A stretch of DNA of 64,000 nucleotides from Cobetia marina (lineage in GTDB: Bacteria; Pseudomonadota; Gammaproteobacteria; Pseudomonadales; Halomonadaceae). The notes below the pieces were generated by a model. The model had not been told where the DNA came from. It was given only the letters and a program-made list of their open reading frames with translations, and ran no database searches. The stretch lies in assembly GCF_001720485.1 (NCBI RefSeq), contig NZ_CP017114.1, forward strand, positions 3,658,001 to 3,722,000, given 5' to 3'. Below, one piece after another: positions 56,658 to 64,000 of the stretch (position 1 is the first letter of the stretch; the number at the start of each line of letters is the position of its first letter). Both the position numbers and the translations under genes were made by a program.

Positions 56658-58019
56658 CTAGAGCGCCTTGATCAGCACCTTGGAATTGCGCGCGGAGTTG
56701 TAGATCTCTCGGCGCATCGGCGGGAGGTCATCCAGGCCGGCCGACACGAAGCCGTGCTCGATGAACCAATGCAGGGTATGTGTGGTCAGCGCGAACAGAT
56801 GCGTGAGGCCACCACGCCGTGCACGCACCTCGATCTCGGCCAGCAGCTGCTCACCCCGCTGGCCACGACGGTAGTCATCATGCACGGCCACGCAGGCCAG
56901 CTCACCCATGGCAGCGTCACGACTGACATGCAGGGCTGCACAGCCAATGATCATGCCGTCACGCTCGAGCACGACATAGTCGTCGATCTCGTGCTCGAGG
57001 CGTTCACGCGAGCGAGCGACGAGGATACCGCGCTGCTCCAGCGGCCCCAGCAATGCCAGCAATCCTCCGACATCCTCCAGGCGTGCCTTGCGCAGCTGTT
57101 CGTAGCCCTGGCGGGTGATCATGGTGCCGATCCCGTCGCGGGTGAACAGCTCGCCCAGCAACGCATCGCGATCCCGCCAGCTGAGCAGGTGAGTGCGACC
57201 GACGCCGCGCCGCGCCGCACCACAGGCCGCGGCCAGATGACGAGACAGTTCGCTGTCATCCTCACGTGGCGGTGCCAGGGCGGCGGCCTGTTCAGGGTTG
57301 AGCTGACGCAACAGTACGCCATGCTCATCGAACAGCCCCTCCCCTTCTCCCAGCAGGATCAGCTTGTCGGCGGCCAGCGCCACGGCCGCGTGCTCGGCCA
57401 CCTCGGCCGCATCGAGGTCGAAGACTTCGCCGGTGCTGGAGAAGCCCAGCGGCGGCAGCACCACGATGGCCTGCTGGGAAAGCAGCCCCTGGATGGCCTC
57501 GCTGCGCACCCGACGCACCTCGCCACCGTGCAGGAAGTCGACGCCCTCTCGCACGCCCAGCGGCTTGGCCATCACCAGATTGCCCGACACGGCGGAGAGC
57601 TCGACACCATGCAGCGGGGTATTGGGCAGCCCCAGAGACAGGCTGGCCTCCAGGCGCAGGCGCAACGTGGCGACCTGCTGCTCCAGATGCGCGAGGATGT
57701 CACGGGTGACGACCCAACGCCCCTGATGACGCTCGGCCTCGATTCCCACTCCCTCCAGTGCTTCCCTGACCTGCGGACGCACGCCGAACACCACCACCAG
57801 TCGCACGCCGAGGGTGTGCAGCAACGCCAGATCCTGAATCAACTGCGTTCGTCGTGAGGAAGACAGCGCATCGCCTTCGATCAGAATGACGAAGGTGCGC
57901 CCACGGTGAGCGTTGATGTAGGGAGAGGAGTTGCGAAACCAGTCCGCGAAGGGAAAACGCGTGTTCAAGAGCCAGCTCCGTGCAGGAGGGAGGGAAAATG
58001 GCATGTCAGGCATGCCCAT
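56658..58019 (-). CDS. argA: N-acetylglutamate synthase
   Basis: The protein has up to 453 residues; ATGs at 58019, 58013 and 58004 are all possible, with no clear ribosome site. The N-terminal amino-acid kinase domain aligns with ArgA (WFRNSSPYINAHRGRTFVILIEGDAL; LVVVFGVRPQVREAL). The C-terminal GNAT domain (residues about 300-440) has LACVAVHDDYRRGQRGEQLLAEIE and HWFIEHGFVSAGLDDLP. It makes N-acetylglutamate from acetyl-CoA and glutamate, the first step of arginine synthesis, and is normally feedback-inhibited by arginine. The gene is monocistronic. Confidence 0.95.
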   Translation of the reverse strand: MGMPDMPFSLPPARSWLLNTRFPFADWFRNSSPYINAHRGRTFVILIEGDALSSSRRTQLIQDLALLHTLGVRLVVVFGVRPQVREALEGVGIEAERHQGRWVVTRDILAHLEQQVATLRLRLEASLSLGLPNTPLHGVELSAVSGNLVMAKPLGVREGVDFLHGGEVRRVRSEAIQGLLSQQAIVVLPPLGFSSTGEVFDLDAAEVAEHAAVALAADKLILLGEGEGLFDEHGVLLRQLNPEQAAALAPPREDDSELSRHLAAACGAARRGVGRTHLLSWRDRDALLGELFTRDGIGTMITRQGYEQLRKARLEDVGGLLALLGPLEQRGILVARSRERLEHEIDDYVVLERDGMIIGCAALHVSRDAAMGELACVAVHDDYRRGQRGEQLLAEIEVRARRGGLTHLFALTTHTLHWFIEHGFVSAGLDDLPPMRREIYNSARNSKVLIKAL

Positions 58020-58090
58020 GAATCATCATATCAGCGCCGCAGCCTGCACGGCGAGCGACGCCCCTGACATCCATGCGGCCTAAACGAGAA

Positions 58091-58120
58091 AGGCGACCCG
58101 AAGGTCGCCTCTCTTTTTTT
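58091..58120. terminator. Terminator between pitA and argA
   Basis: An 8-bp stem (AGGCGACC/GGTCGCCT) has tetraloop CGAA and is followed on the plus strand by eight T residues. Leftward, the A run precedes the stem and TTTC follows, so it can end pitA transcription as well. Confidence 0.7.
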
Positions 58121-58121
58121 T

Positions 58122-58202
58122 CAAAAACGTTTTTTCAAAAACGTTTTTCAAGTGCGTCTTGCCGATACATCTTGCCGATGCGTCTTGCCGATGCATCTTG
58201 CG
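58122..58202. repeat. Tandem repeats downstream of pitA
   Basis: Two copies of a TCAAAAACGTTTTT block (58122-58149) are followed by 3.5 copies of a 13-base unit TCTTGCCGATGCA, starting at 58157, 58170, 58183 and 58196. Together they fill most of the space between the pitA stop and the terminator. Confidence 0.85.
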
Positions 58203-58269
58203 TGTTTCTCTCATGCAGCGCCCTGTCGCACACCCCGTCGCAAGCCCGGGCGCTGAGGCAGATGTCGGC

Positions 58270-59553
58270 TTAGCCGAACATGCCCTTGAACATGAAGAAG
58301 AACAGGATCGACAGGATCGCGCCGGCCGGCAGAGTGATCAGCCAGGACATCACGATGGTGCCGATCACGCGCAGGTTGAGCGCTGCCATGCCGCGTGCCA
58401 GACCTACCCCCAGCACCGCACCGACGAGGGTGTGGGTGGTGGAGATCGGCAGGCCGGTGCCGGAGGCCAGCACCACGGTGGAGGCCGCCGCCAGGGTGGC
58501 CGCGAAGCCACGAGACGGGGTCAGCTCGGTGATGCCGGTACCGACGGTGGCGATGACGCGGCGACCATAGGTGACCAGGCCGACGACGATACCGCCGCCA
58601 CCCAGCACCAGTACCCACCAGGGCATGCTGGCCTTGGCGCCGATCTGACCGGCGGAATCGACGACACTGATGATGGCTGCCAGCGGACCGACCGCGTTGG
58701 CCACGTCGTTGGAGCCGTGGGCGAAGGCCATGGCACAGGCGGTGAACATCATCAGCAGGCCGAAGACCTTCTCGACGCCGCTGAAGTCGAAATCATCACC
58801 GGTGGCGCGATTCTTCTCCTTGAGGCGAGAACGCGCGACCTTGCGCTCCATCAGCACGCCGATCCCCATCACGATGGCACCGATGACGACGGCCAGCAGC
58901 AGGCTGGACTCGAAGCTCAGGTGCAGCCCGACATGCTTGAGGCCCTTGACCATGGTCACCATCGAGATGATGAAGCCGACCAGGAACATGTACATCGGGA
59001 CATAGCGCTTGGCGGCCGCGAACGGGTCGTCATTGTCGAAGATCAGCGTCTGCACGGACTTGAACAGCACGAAGGCGATGGAGCCCGCCAGCAGCGGCGA
59101 GACCAGCCAGGAGGCCGCGATCTGACCGACCTTGGGCCACTCGACCGCATCCACGCCGAGACCCGCCGCCGCGAAGCCGACGATGGCACCGACGATGGAG
59201 TGGGTCGTGGAGACCGGCCAGCCCTTCATGGACGCGATCAGCAGCCAGATACCGGCGGCCAGCAGTGATGCCAGCATGCCGTAGACCAGGAACTGCGGAT
59301 TCTGGATCAGCAGTGACGGGTCGATGATGCCCTTGCGGATGGTATCGGTGACTTCACCACCAGCCAGCCAGGCACCGAGGAATTCGAAGATCACGGCGAT
59401 GACGATCGCCTGCTTGATGGTAATGGCCTTGGAACCAACCGAGGTACCCATGGCATTGGCGACATCGTTCGCGCCTACACCCCACGCCATGAAGAAACCG
59501 AATACGCAGGCAAGGATGACGAGCACATCGCCGTATTGAGCAATGATGGACAT
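58270..59553 (-). CDS. pitA: Inorganic phosphate transporter, PiT family
   Basis: The 427-residue protein has about 10 membrane helices and the duplicated PiT signature, GANDVANAMGTSVGSKAIT near residue 27 and GSNDVANAVGPLAAI near 285. A cytoplasmic loop lies between the halves (MERKVARSRLKEKNRATGDDF). It imports phosphate, probably as a metal-phosphate complex, with protons or sodium. It is preceded by a DUF47 gene 41 bases upstream in the same operon. Short 13-bp repeats follow it. Confidence 0.95.
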   Translation of the reverse strand: MSIIAQYGDVLVILACVFGFFMAWGVGANDVANAMGTSVGSKAITIKQAIVIAVIFEFLGAWLAGGEVTDTIRKGIIDPSLLIQNPQFLVYGMLASLLAAGIWLLIASMKGWPVSTTHSIVGAIVGFAAAGLGVDAVEWPKVGQIAASWLVSPLLAGSIAFVLFKSVQTLIFDNDDPFAAAKRYVPMYMFLVGFIISMVTMVKGLKHVGLHLSFESSLLLAVVIGAIVMGIGVLMERKVARSRLKEKNRATGDDFDFSGVEKVFGLLMMFTACAMAFAHGSNDVANAVGPLAAIISVVDSAGQIGAKASMPWWVLVLGGGGIVVGLVTYGRRVIATVGTGITELTPSRGFAATLAAASTVVLASGTGLPISTTHTLVGAVLGVGLARGMAALNLRVIGTIVMSWLITLPAGAILSILFFFMFKGMFG

Positions 59554-59594
59554 TAGGGAACTCTTGAGCAGATGGCAGGACGTCCTGACAGCGC

Positions 59595-60275
59595 TTAGCG
59601 CGCCATCAGGATCTGCAGTCGGGTACCGACCTTTTCAGCTTGATCGGCGACATCGCCGACCCAGTCGATAATCTTGTAGAGGAAGATCACGTCGACCGGT
59701 GGCAGAGCGGCTTCCAGCGAGAACAGGGTCTGGCGGATCGCGATCTGCTGTTCGTCGGACTGCTTCTCGAGCTCATGCAGCTCATTGATCAGCTTGTCGA
59801 CCAGCTCGCTCATGTTGCGCCCGAAGCCGGACTCGACAAGATCTTCCAGCTCGCCCAGCGCACGGCGCGCCTGGCAGACCGATTCGACCGCAGTCTTCAG
59901 ATACTCACGCATGGCGGGCACCAGCGCGGTGGGTATCTGCATGTGGCGACCCAGCATGATGCCGGCGATATCCTTGGTGACGTTCGCGATGGAATCCTGG
60001 ACATGGATCAGCTCGAGAAGGTCGGAACGGGATACCGGCAGGAACAGCGAATTGGGCAGATTGAGACGCAGCTGCGTCTTCAGTTCGTCCGCTTCACGCT
60101 CCAGCTTGCTGATGGTCTGACGAATGCTGGCCGCCTGATCCCAATCACCCTGTTCGCAGGCGTCGAAGAAGGTCAGCAAGTGCTGGGCACAGTCGTCTGT
60201 CTTGATGATGTGGGTGTGCAGCGCCTTGAAAGGCGAGCGCCCGAACATCGAAGAGAAAGGGTTGGTCGTTACCAT
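59595..60275 (-). CDS. DUF47 (PhoU-like) accessory protein of the PiT transporter
   Basis: ATG 60275 (MVTTNPFSSMFGRSPFKALH) gives 226 residues; the frame extends upstream without a ribosome site. The protein is all-helical, with PhoU-like heptads and metal-binding acidic/His motifs (DACEQGDWDQAA; KLEREADELKTQLRLNLPNSLFLP; LIHVQDSIANVTKDIAG; VGDVADQAEKVGTRL). TIGR00153/DUF47 proteins pair with PiT transporters and are thought to modulate them. It is the first gene of the two-gene operon with pitA. Confidence 0.93.
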   Translation of the reverse strand: MVTTNPFSSMFGRSPFKALHTHIIKTDDCAQHLLTFFDACEQGDWDQAASIRQTISKLEREADELKTQLRLNLPNSLFLPVSRSDLLELIHVQDSIANVTKDIAGIMLGRHMQIPTALVPAMREYLKTAVESVCQARRALGELEDLVESGFGRNMSELVDKLINELHELEKQSDEQQIAIRQTLFSLEAALPPVDVIFLYKIIDWVGDVADQAEKVGTRLQILMAR

Positions 60276-60513
60276 AGTGGCCGTCGGCGTTAAGGATTGA
60301 CGCGCGGAGTGTAGCAAAGCCTTTGTGACGATCACATAACTTTCATCGTAACGACACGATACCGCCATGCTGTTGTACTTCACGCAACATCAGCGGCAGT
60401 CGGGGGAACTCGAAGGATTCCAGAGGAGAGATTGTCATGTAGCGACAGGACGCGGGGTCGCTGACTGATTACATTGTTCATAATATAACCAAGGAGTTGG
60501 CGGCAGGCAATTC
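60276..60513. other. DUF47 upstream region
   Basis: About 240 bases without a gene between the DUF47 start and the Pho-box repeats. It should hold the DUF47-pitA promoter. No specific boxes were assigned. Confidence 0.35.
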
Positions 60514-60557
60514 ATGTCACACAAATGTCACGATACTGTCATATCACTGTGATTCTG
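60514..60557 (+). promoter_or_regulatory. Pho box: four 11-bp-phased PhoB direct repeats
   Basis: ATGTCACACAA, ATGTCACGATA, CTGTCATATCA and CTGTGATTCTG are consecutive 11-base units whose TGTCA cores start at 60515, 60526, 60537 and 60548. This matches the PhoB consensus of CTGTCAT repeats spaced 11 bases. It points rightward, toward the CYTH gene 198 bases downstream, and lies 239 bases from the divergent DUF47 start. Confidence 0.7.
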
Positions 60558-60754
60558 CTGACGGATCACCTTCCGTGGGAAGGCTGGCGACACGCTCCGC
60601 GCTTGCCTTGGCAAGGGACAGGCGCGAGCATGAAGCCGCCGGGGGCTGCCTGTCCCGGGATCTCGGACAGGCCGCCAGCGTCCTCGTATCGCTGTCGTCA
60701 TCCATGCCCGGCCATCTTCATTCTTCATCTTCTCGTACAGGGAGTGCCGTCGTC

Positions 60755-61762
60755 ATGGCGCAGGAAATCGAACTCAAGCTGGCGCTGACCCACAGCGGCC
60801 TCGGACGCACGGCGATTCTGGAACGTCTTGCGGACATCGCGGAACTGGCTGGCACCACGCCCCGTCGTCGCTGGCTGGCCAATACCTATTTCGACACGCC
60901 TGAGCATGCACTGGAACGCGCCAAGATGGCATTGCGCCTGCGCCGCAGTGGAGAGGATGCCGACAGTCCGGGCCCCTTGCGCCAGACCCTCAAGACCAGT
61001 GGCGAAAGCCATGGCGGCCTGCATTCGCGCGGCGAGTGGGAATGGGCGCTGCCCGACGGCCAGACAGGCCTCGATCTCGGTGGCCTGCGCGGCCTTCCCC
61101 CTCTGCAGGCGCTTGAGGAAGGTCCGCGTGAGCACCTGCTCGGCGCCCTCGCCCCTACCTTCAGCACGGATTTCGAACGTCATGCCTGGCAGCTGGAACT
61201 GACGGTGACGCAGGATGGCCAGACGGCGGGTGTCGGCGTCGAGATGGCGCTGGATCTCGGCCACGTGAAGGCAGCAGGTCGGGAGACGCACATCCGCGAG
61301 ATCGAACTGGAACTCACTGGCGGTGACGACCTGAGCGCCGAGCAGCGCGAAGGGGTGCTGTGGGCGCTGGCGGAATCCCTGGCCAGCCGACTGGCCCTGC
61401 GCCCGGCAGATGCCAGCAAGGCACGCCGCGGTGCCGCACTCAGAGATGGCGAATGGCACGAGAAGACGCTGGATACCACCGACACGAATGCCCTGCTCGC
61501 CGCGGCCATCGATGCCCTGGATGCACATGCCGACCGCCAGCAGCAAGATGACATGCGCTGGCACGATCACGCCCTGGCCGCCTTCTCGGCCCTGGCCTCG
61601 CGCCTGGCCGCCAGTCAGCATCCCGGTCATGTCCATGCGGTGGCGCTGACGGAGGCGCTGAGCGAATCCCGTGAGCAGGGCACGTCAGACAGCTGGATGA
61701 CAGCGGCCTTCGGTCAGCACAGCCTGTCGCTGCTGGCGGCATTGCGCAGCCGAGGCCAGTGA
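60755..61762 (+). CDS. CYTH-domain inorganic triphosphatase (YgiF-like)
   Basis: ATG 60755 (MAQEIELKLAL) gives 335 residues; the upstream open stretch spans the Pho box and is not coding. The N-terminal CYTH domain (residues 1-200) has the defining E-x-E-x-K motif EIELKL and further tunnel residues in NTYFDTPEHAL, MALRLRRSG, LRQTLKTSG and HIREIELELTGG. The C-terminal half is helical and His-bearing (DDMRWHDHALAAFSALASRLA), a reduced CHAD-like region. Such enzymes hydrolyse inorganic triphosphate or thiamine triphosphate. A Pho box upstream suggests induction by phosphate starvation. Confidence 0.88.
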   Translation: MAQEIELKLALTHSGLGRTAILERLADIAELAGTTPRRRWLANTYFDTPEHALERAKMALRLRRSGEDADSPGPLRQTLKTSGESHGGLHSRGEWEWALPDGQTGLDLGGLRGLPPLQALEEGPREHLLGALAPTFSTDFERHAWQLELTVTQDGQTAGVGVEMALDLGHVKAAGRETHIREIELELTGGDDLSAEQREGVLWALAESLASRLALRPADASKARRGAALRDGEWHEKTLDTTDTNALLAAAIDALDAHADRQQQDDMRWHDHALAAFSALASRLAASQHPGHVHAVALTEALSESREQGTSDSWMTAAFGQHSLSLLAALRSRGQ

Positions 61763-61831
61763 GGCAGCTCATTAAAAGCTCAGTGAGACAGCTCATCGAG
61801 AAAGCTCGTTGAGACAGCTCATTGAGAGACC
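61757..61831. repeat. Imperfect 24-26-bp repeat spanning the CYTH stop codon
   Basis: AGTGAGGCAGCTCATT, AGTGAGACAGCTCATC and GTTGAGACAGCTCATT begin at about 61758, 61782 and 61808. The first contains the gene's own stop codon and the copies repeat it. Confidence 0.8.
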
Positions 61832-61940
61832 CCGGTGAAATCGCTCGCTGAGCGCCAGGCCATCGCGCCCTCACCTGCCCTGCCCCCACCATCGCGTCGC
61901 AGCCCGCCCCGGCGCTGCGACGCCAGTCAAGGAAGCCTGC

Positions 61941-62981
61941 ATGCCTGAACGCCAAGGGCCGGCCAACGAATACGGCAGTACGTCACAATCCGCCACCGCC
62001 CCCCCTCGCTCCAGCGATTTCGAGCCGGCCAGCGGCAGGCTGCGCGCCCGGCTGTTCCACTGGATCTTCGAGTCCGACACCAAGGCGGCCAAGGCCTTCG
62101 ATATCGCGCTGGTCGCGATGATTCTCGCCAGCGTCGCCGTGGTGATGCTCGATAGCGTGCCATCGCTGAATGCCCGCCATGGGGAGCTGTTCCGCATCCT
62201 GGAATGGACCTTCACCCTGCTGTTCACGCTGGAATACGCAGTACGCCTCTATTGCCTCAAACATCCCGGCACCTGGGCGAAGGGCTTCTACGGCGTGCTC
62301 GACCTGCTGTCGATCGCCCCGACCTGGCTCTCGCTGCTGATTCCGGGGGCGCAGGCACTGCTGGTGGTGCGCGTGCTGCGCGTGCTGCGGTTGTTCCGCG
62401 TGCTGCGCCTGATGGCCTTCGTCGGCGAAGGTCGCATGCTGGTCGAGGCTCTCGCGCGCAGTCGTCGCAAGATCCTGCTGTTCTTCATCACCGTACTCAG
62501 CATCATCACGGTATTCGGTGCCCTGATCTATCTGATCGAACCCCCGGAAGCCGGCTTCACCTCCATCCCCAAGGCGCTCTACTGGGCGGTGGTGACGCTG
62601 ACCACGGTGGGCTACGGCGATATCGCCCCCATCACGCCCTTGGGCCAGTTCATCTCGGCGATGATGATGATACTGGGCTATTCGATTCTCGCCGTGCCCA
62701 CCGGCGTGTTCTCGGCCGAGGTGCTCAACGGCCTGCGCATGCAGCAGACCAGCGATGAAGCCTGCCCCGGCTGTGGCCGTGAGGGCCATGATCGCAATGC
62801 CAAGTACTGCAAGTTCTGCGGCACCTGGCTGGATGAAGACACGCGTGACCCACGCGAGCCTGAGCCTGAACCAGAGCCTGAGACAGACCCAGAACCCGGA
62901 CCTGAGCCCGACGCCGAGCCGCCAGCGAAGGAGGAAACCGCCTCCCCAGGCGACGACTCCCCCGACCGCGACCGCAGCTGA
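61941..62981 (+). CDS. Voltage-gated potassium channel with C-terminal zinc ribbon
   Basis: The 346-residue six-helix channel has an arginine-rich S4 (VVRVLRVLRLFRVLRL, residues about 140-156) and the potassium-selectivity filter TLTTVGYGD (near 222) between S5 and S6. After S6 (MMMILGYSILAVPTGVFSAEVL) comes a short cytoplasmic zinc ribbon with two CxxC pairs (CPGCGREG and CKFCG). An acidic Glu-Pro repeat tail follows. AAGGA precedes the ATG. It mediates gated potassium flux across the inner membrane. The zinc ribbon and Glu-Pro tail suggest an intracellular regulatory or tethering module. The gene is monocistronic. Confidence 0.93.
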   Translation: MPERQGPANEYGSTSQSATAPPRSSDFEPASGRLRARLFHWIFESDTKAAKAFDIALVAMILASVAVVMLDSVPSLNARHGELFRILEWTFTLLFTLEYAVRLYCLKHPGTWAKGFYGVLDLLSIAPTWLSLLIPGAQALLVVRVLRVLRLFRVLRLMAFVGEGRMLVEALARSRRKILLFFITVLSIITVFGALIYLIEPPEAGFTSIPKALYWAVVTLTTVGYGDIAPITPLGQFISAMMMILGYSILAVPTGVFSAEVLNGLRMQQTSDEACPGCGREGHDRNAKYCKFCGTWLDEDTRDPREPEPEPEPETDPEPGPEPDAEPPAKEETASPGDDSPDRDRS

Positions 62982-63021
62982 CGAGGCCGAGTGTCACTCG
63001 GCACACGGCAACGCCTCGGAA

Positions 63022-63065
63022 ATGACAACGCCCCCGAGACCGCAAGGTCCGGGGGCGTTGTCATT
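63022..63065. terminator. Bidirectional terminator between channel and acid phosphatase genes
   Basis: A perfect 15-bp stem (ATGACAACGCCCCCG with 63051-63065 region) lies between converging genes with loop GAGACCGCAAGGTC. Confidence 0.75.
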
Positions 63066-63085
63066 CAGCCGGAAGCCGGCAAGGG

Positions 63086-63895
63086 CTAGCGGTCAGAGAA
63101 GGGCTTGTCCCAGGCGGTCAGCGTGGCCTCACTCCAGCTGCCGTAGGAGGCATTCGGCAACATGATCCAATCCTTGCCGAAATGCTGCGCCTGCTCCGCG
63201 ACCAGCGCCTTCTGCTGCTCGGGCGTCTTGTCGGAGAAGTCATCCGCGAAATCATGCAGGCTGTCGCCCAGCTGCATCACGATGTCGTGATCCTTCGCGA
63301 TCGCCTGGCGACGCACTGACTTGCTCGGCCCCAGCAGGCGCACATGGGCGTCATCGACACCGGGCAGACCCAGGGCTTTCAGCGTGGTGACCGTGGCGTC
63401 CTTGTTCTCCTCGTAGCGATCCGACACGTAGTAGATCGCCACGCCACGCGATGCGGCAAGTTCGAGGAACTCTCTGGCCCCCGGAATCAGGGTCGGCTTG
63501 CCCTCTCGTTCCCACGCCTTCCAGGTGTCCCAGCCCGTGAAGTCATGACAGGCCTTCAGGTCACGCACCAGCAGCGCGGAGTTGTCGATCACGGTTTCAT
63601 CAAGGTCGGTCATGATCGCGGCAGGTTTCTCGTCATCACGAGATGCCAGCAGTGTCTCCAGCTGACGTGTCGCCAGCGCATAGCTCTGACGCTGCAGGGC
63701 CGCGACTTCCGCCGATTGCTGCTGATAGCGCAGTGCCATGGCATATGCTGCCGGCGGACACTGCGCTGCCTCGGGTGTCTCGGCCGCCTGACTGACGGGA
63801 GCGACTCCCAGGCCCATGATTCCTGCCAGTGTCGCGACCCTGGTGGCTCTCGCCAGCAATGAGACACGCGCTTGAGATGAAAACGTGATCGGCAT
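63086..63895 (-). CDS. Secreted class C acid phosphatase, 5'-nucleotidase e(P4) family
   Basis: ATG 63895 follows AGAGGATC and gives 269 residues with a signal peptide (LLARATRVATLAGIMGLGVAPVSQA). No lipobox cysteine sits at the cleavage site, so it is probably periplasmic and soluble, unlike Haemophilus lipoprotein e(P4). The HAD-superfamily DDDD motifs are present: AAIMTDLDETVIDNSALLV near residue 98 and MQLGDSLHDFADDF near 215. Related stretches are YYVSDRYEENKDATVTTLKALG and GKDWIMLPNASYGSWSEA. It dephosphorylates nucleotides or other phosphomonoesters for phosphate or nucleoside uptake. Confidence 0.93.
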   Translation of the reverse strand: MPITFSSQARVSLLARATRVATLAGIMGLGVAPVSQAAETPEAAQCPPAAYAMALRYQQQSAEVAALQRQSYALATRQLETLLASRDDEKPAAIMTDLDETVIDNSALLVRDLKACHDFTGWDTWKAWEREGKPTLIPGAREFLELAASRGVAIYYVSDRYEENKDATVTTLKALGLPGVDDAHVRLLGPSKSVRRQAIAKDHDIVMQLGDSLHDFADDFSDKTPEQQKALVAEQAQHFGKDWIMLPNASYGSWSEATLTAWDKPFSDR

Positions 63896-64000
63896 CGATG
63901 ATCCTCTGTGCATGATAGGTATGTCGTTGAATTATCAAGACAGCCGAATATTAACACTCAGCGTTATTGAATTCCTGTTCAACGACCTCGCCTGCCATGT

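Overview
The window is GC-rich, densely coded chromosome from a gammaproteobacterium, most probably a marine or halophilic member of the Halomonadaceae (Halomonas/Cobetia type). That assignment is inference from gene content: dimethylglycine (betaine) catabolism with a GbdR-type regulator, fused AAK-GNAT ArgA, the GlrK/QseG/GlrR envelope-stress operon, DbpA, MtgA and guaBA. No rRNA, tRNA, CRISPR array, prophage or insertion sequence was recognised.

Layout. 1-8.2 kb (all minus strand): the betaine-catabolism block, with a degenerate M19 dipeptidase, a V4R-like protein, dgcA and a dgcB cut by the window edge, then mtgA and a GbdR-like AraC regulator preceded by a likely 32-residue small protein. 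8.2-11.7 kb: glutathione-dependent formaldehyde oxidation (adhC, S-formylglutathione hydrolase) with a divergent LysR regulator; a five-copy 55-bp tandem array sits on the hydrolase stop codon. 11.8-20.4 kb: reductive pyrimidine catabolism (NCS1 permease, beta-ureidopropionase, dihydropyrimidinase, PreT, PreA) with a RutR-like TetR regulator. 20.5-24.4 kb: nitrate control and uptake (NasS, NasT, NarK/NasA-type transporter), with a sigma-54 promoter and two NtrC-like sites visible upstream of the transporter. 24.5-31.6 kb: small lipoprotein, GNAT, DbpA, an unassigned flavoprotein, a DoxX-like membrane protein and two small hypothetical genes.

31.6-40.1 kb is the accessory part. An AT-rich stretch carries a solitary OLD-family ATPase/TOPRIM nuclease and ends in a truncated, diverged copy of the 5' end of the RluA-type pseudouridine synthase gene that lies intact 1.9 kb away. 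A second AT-rich stretch carries an orphan protein with a CoiA-like PD-(D/E)XK core and a coiled-coil tail. Both look horizontally acquired and may be antiviral. Between them lie a second flavoprotein, the synthase and a two-gene secreted DUF3500 operon.

40.2-64 kb is core again: guaBA; a tricarboxylate module (periplasmic binding protein, TctE, TctD, and divergent tctCBA) with a clear inverted repeat in the divergent promoter; xseA; glrR-qseG-glrK; argA; a DUF47-PiT phosphate transport pair; a CYTH triphosphatase preceded by four 11-bp-phased Pho-box repeats; a voltage-gated potassium channel; and a secreted class C acid phosphatase.

A recurring oddity is the presence of short tandem repeats that include or start at stop codons of unrelated genes (S-formylglutathione hydrolase, GNAT, flavoprotein, glrR, CYTH), with further arrays a little downstream of argA, pitA and narK.
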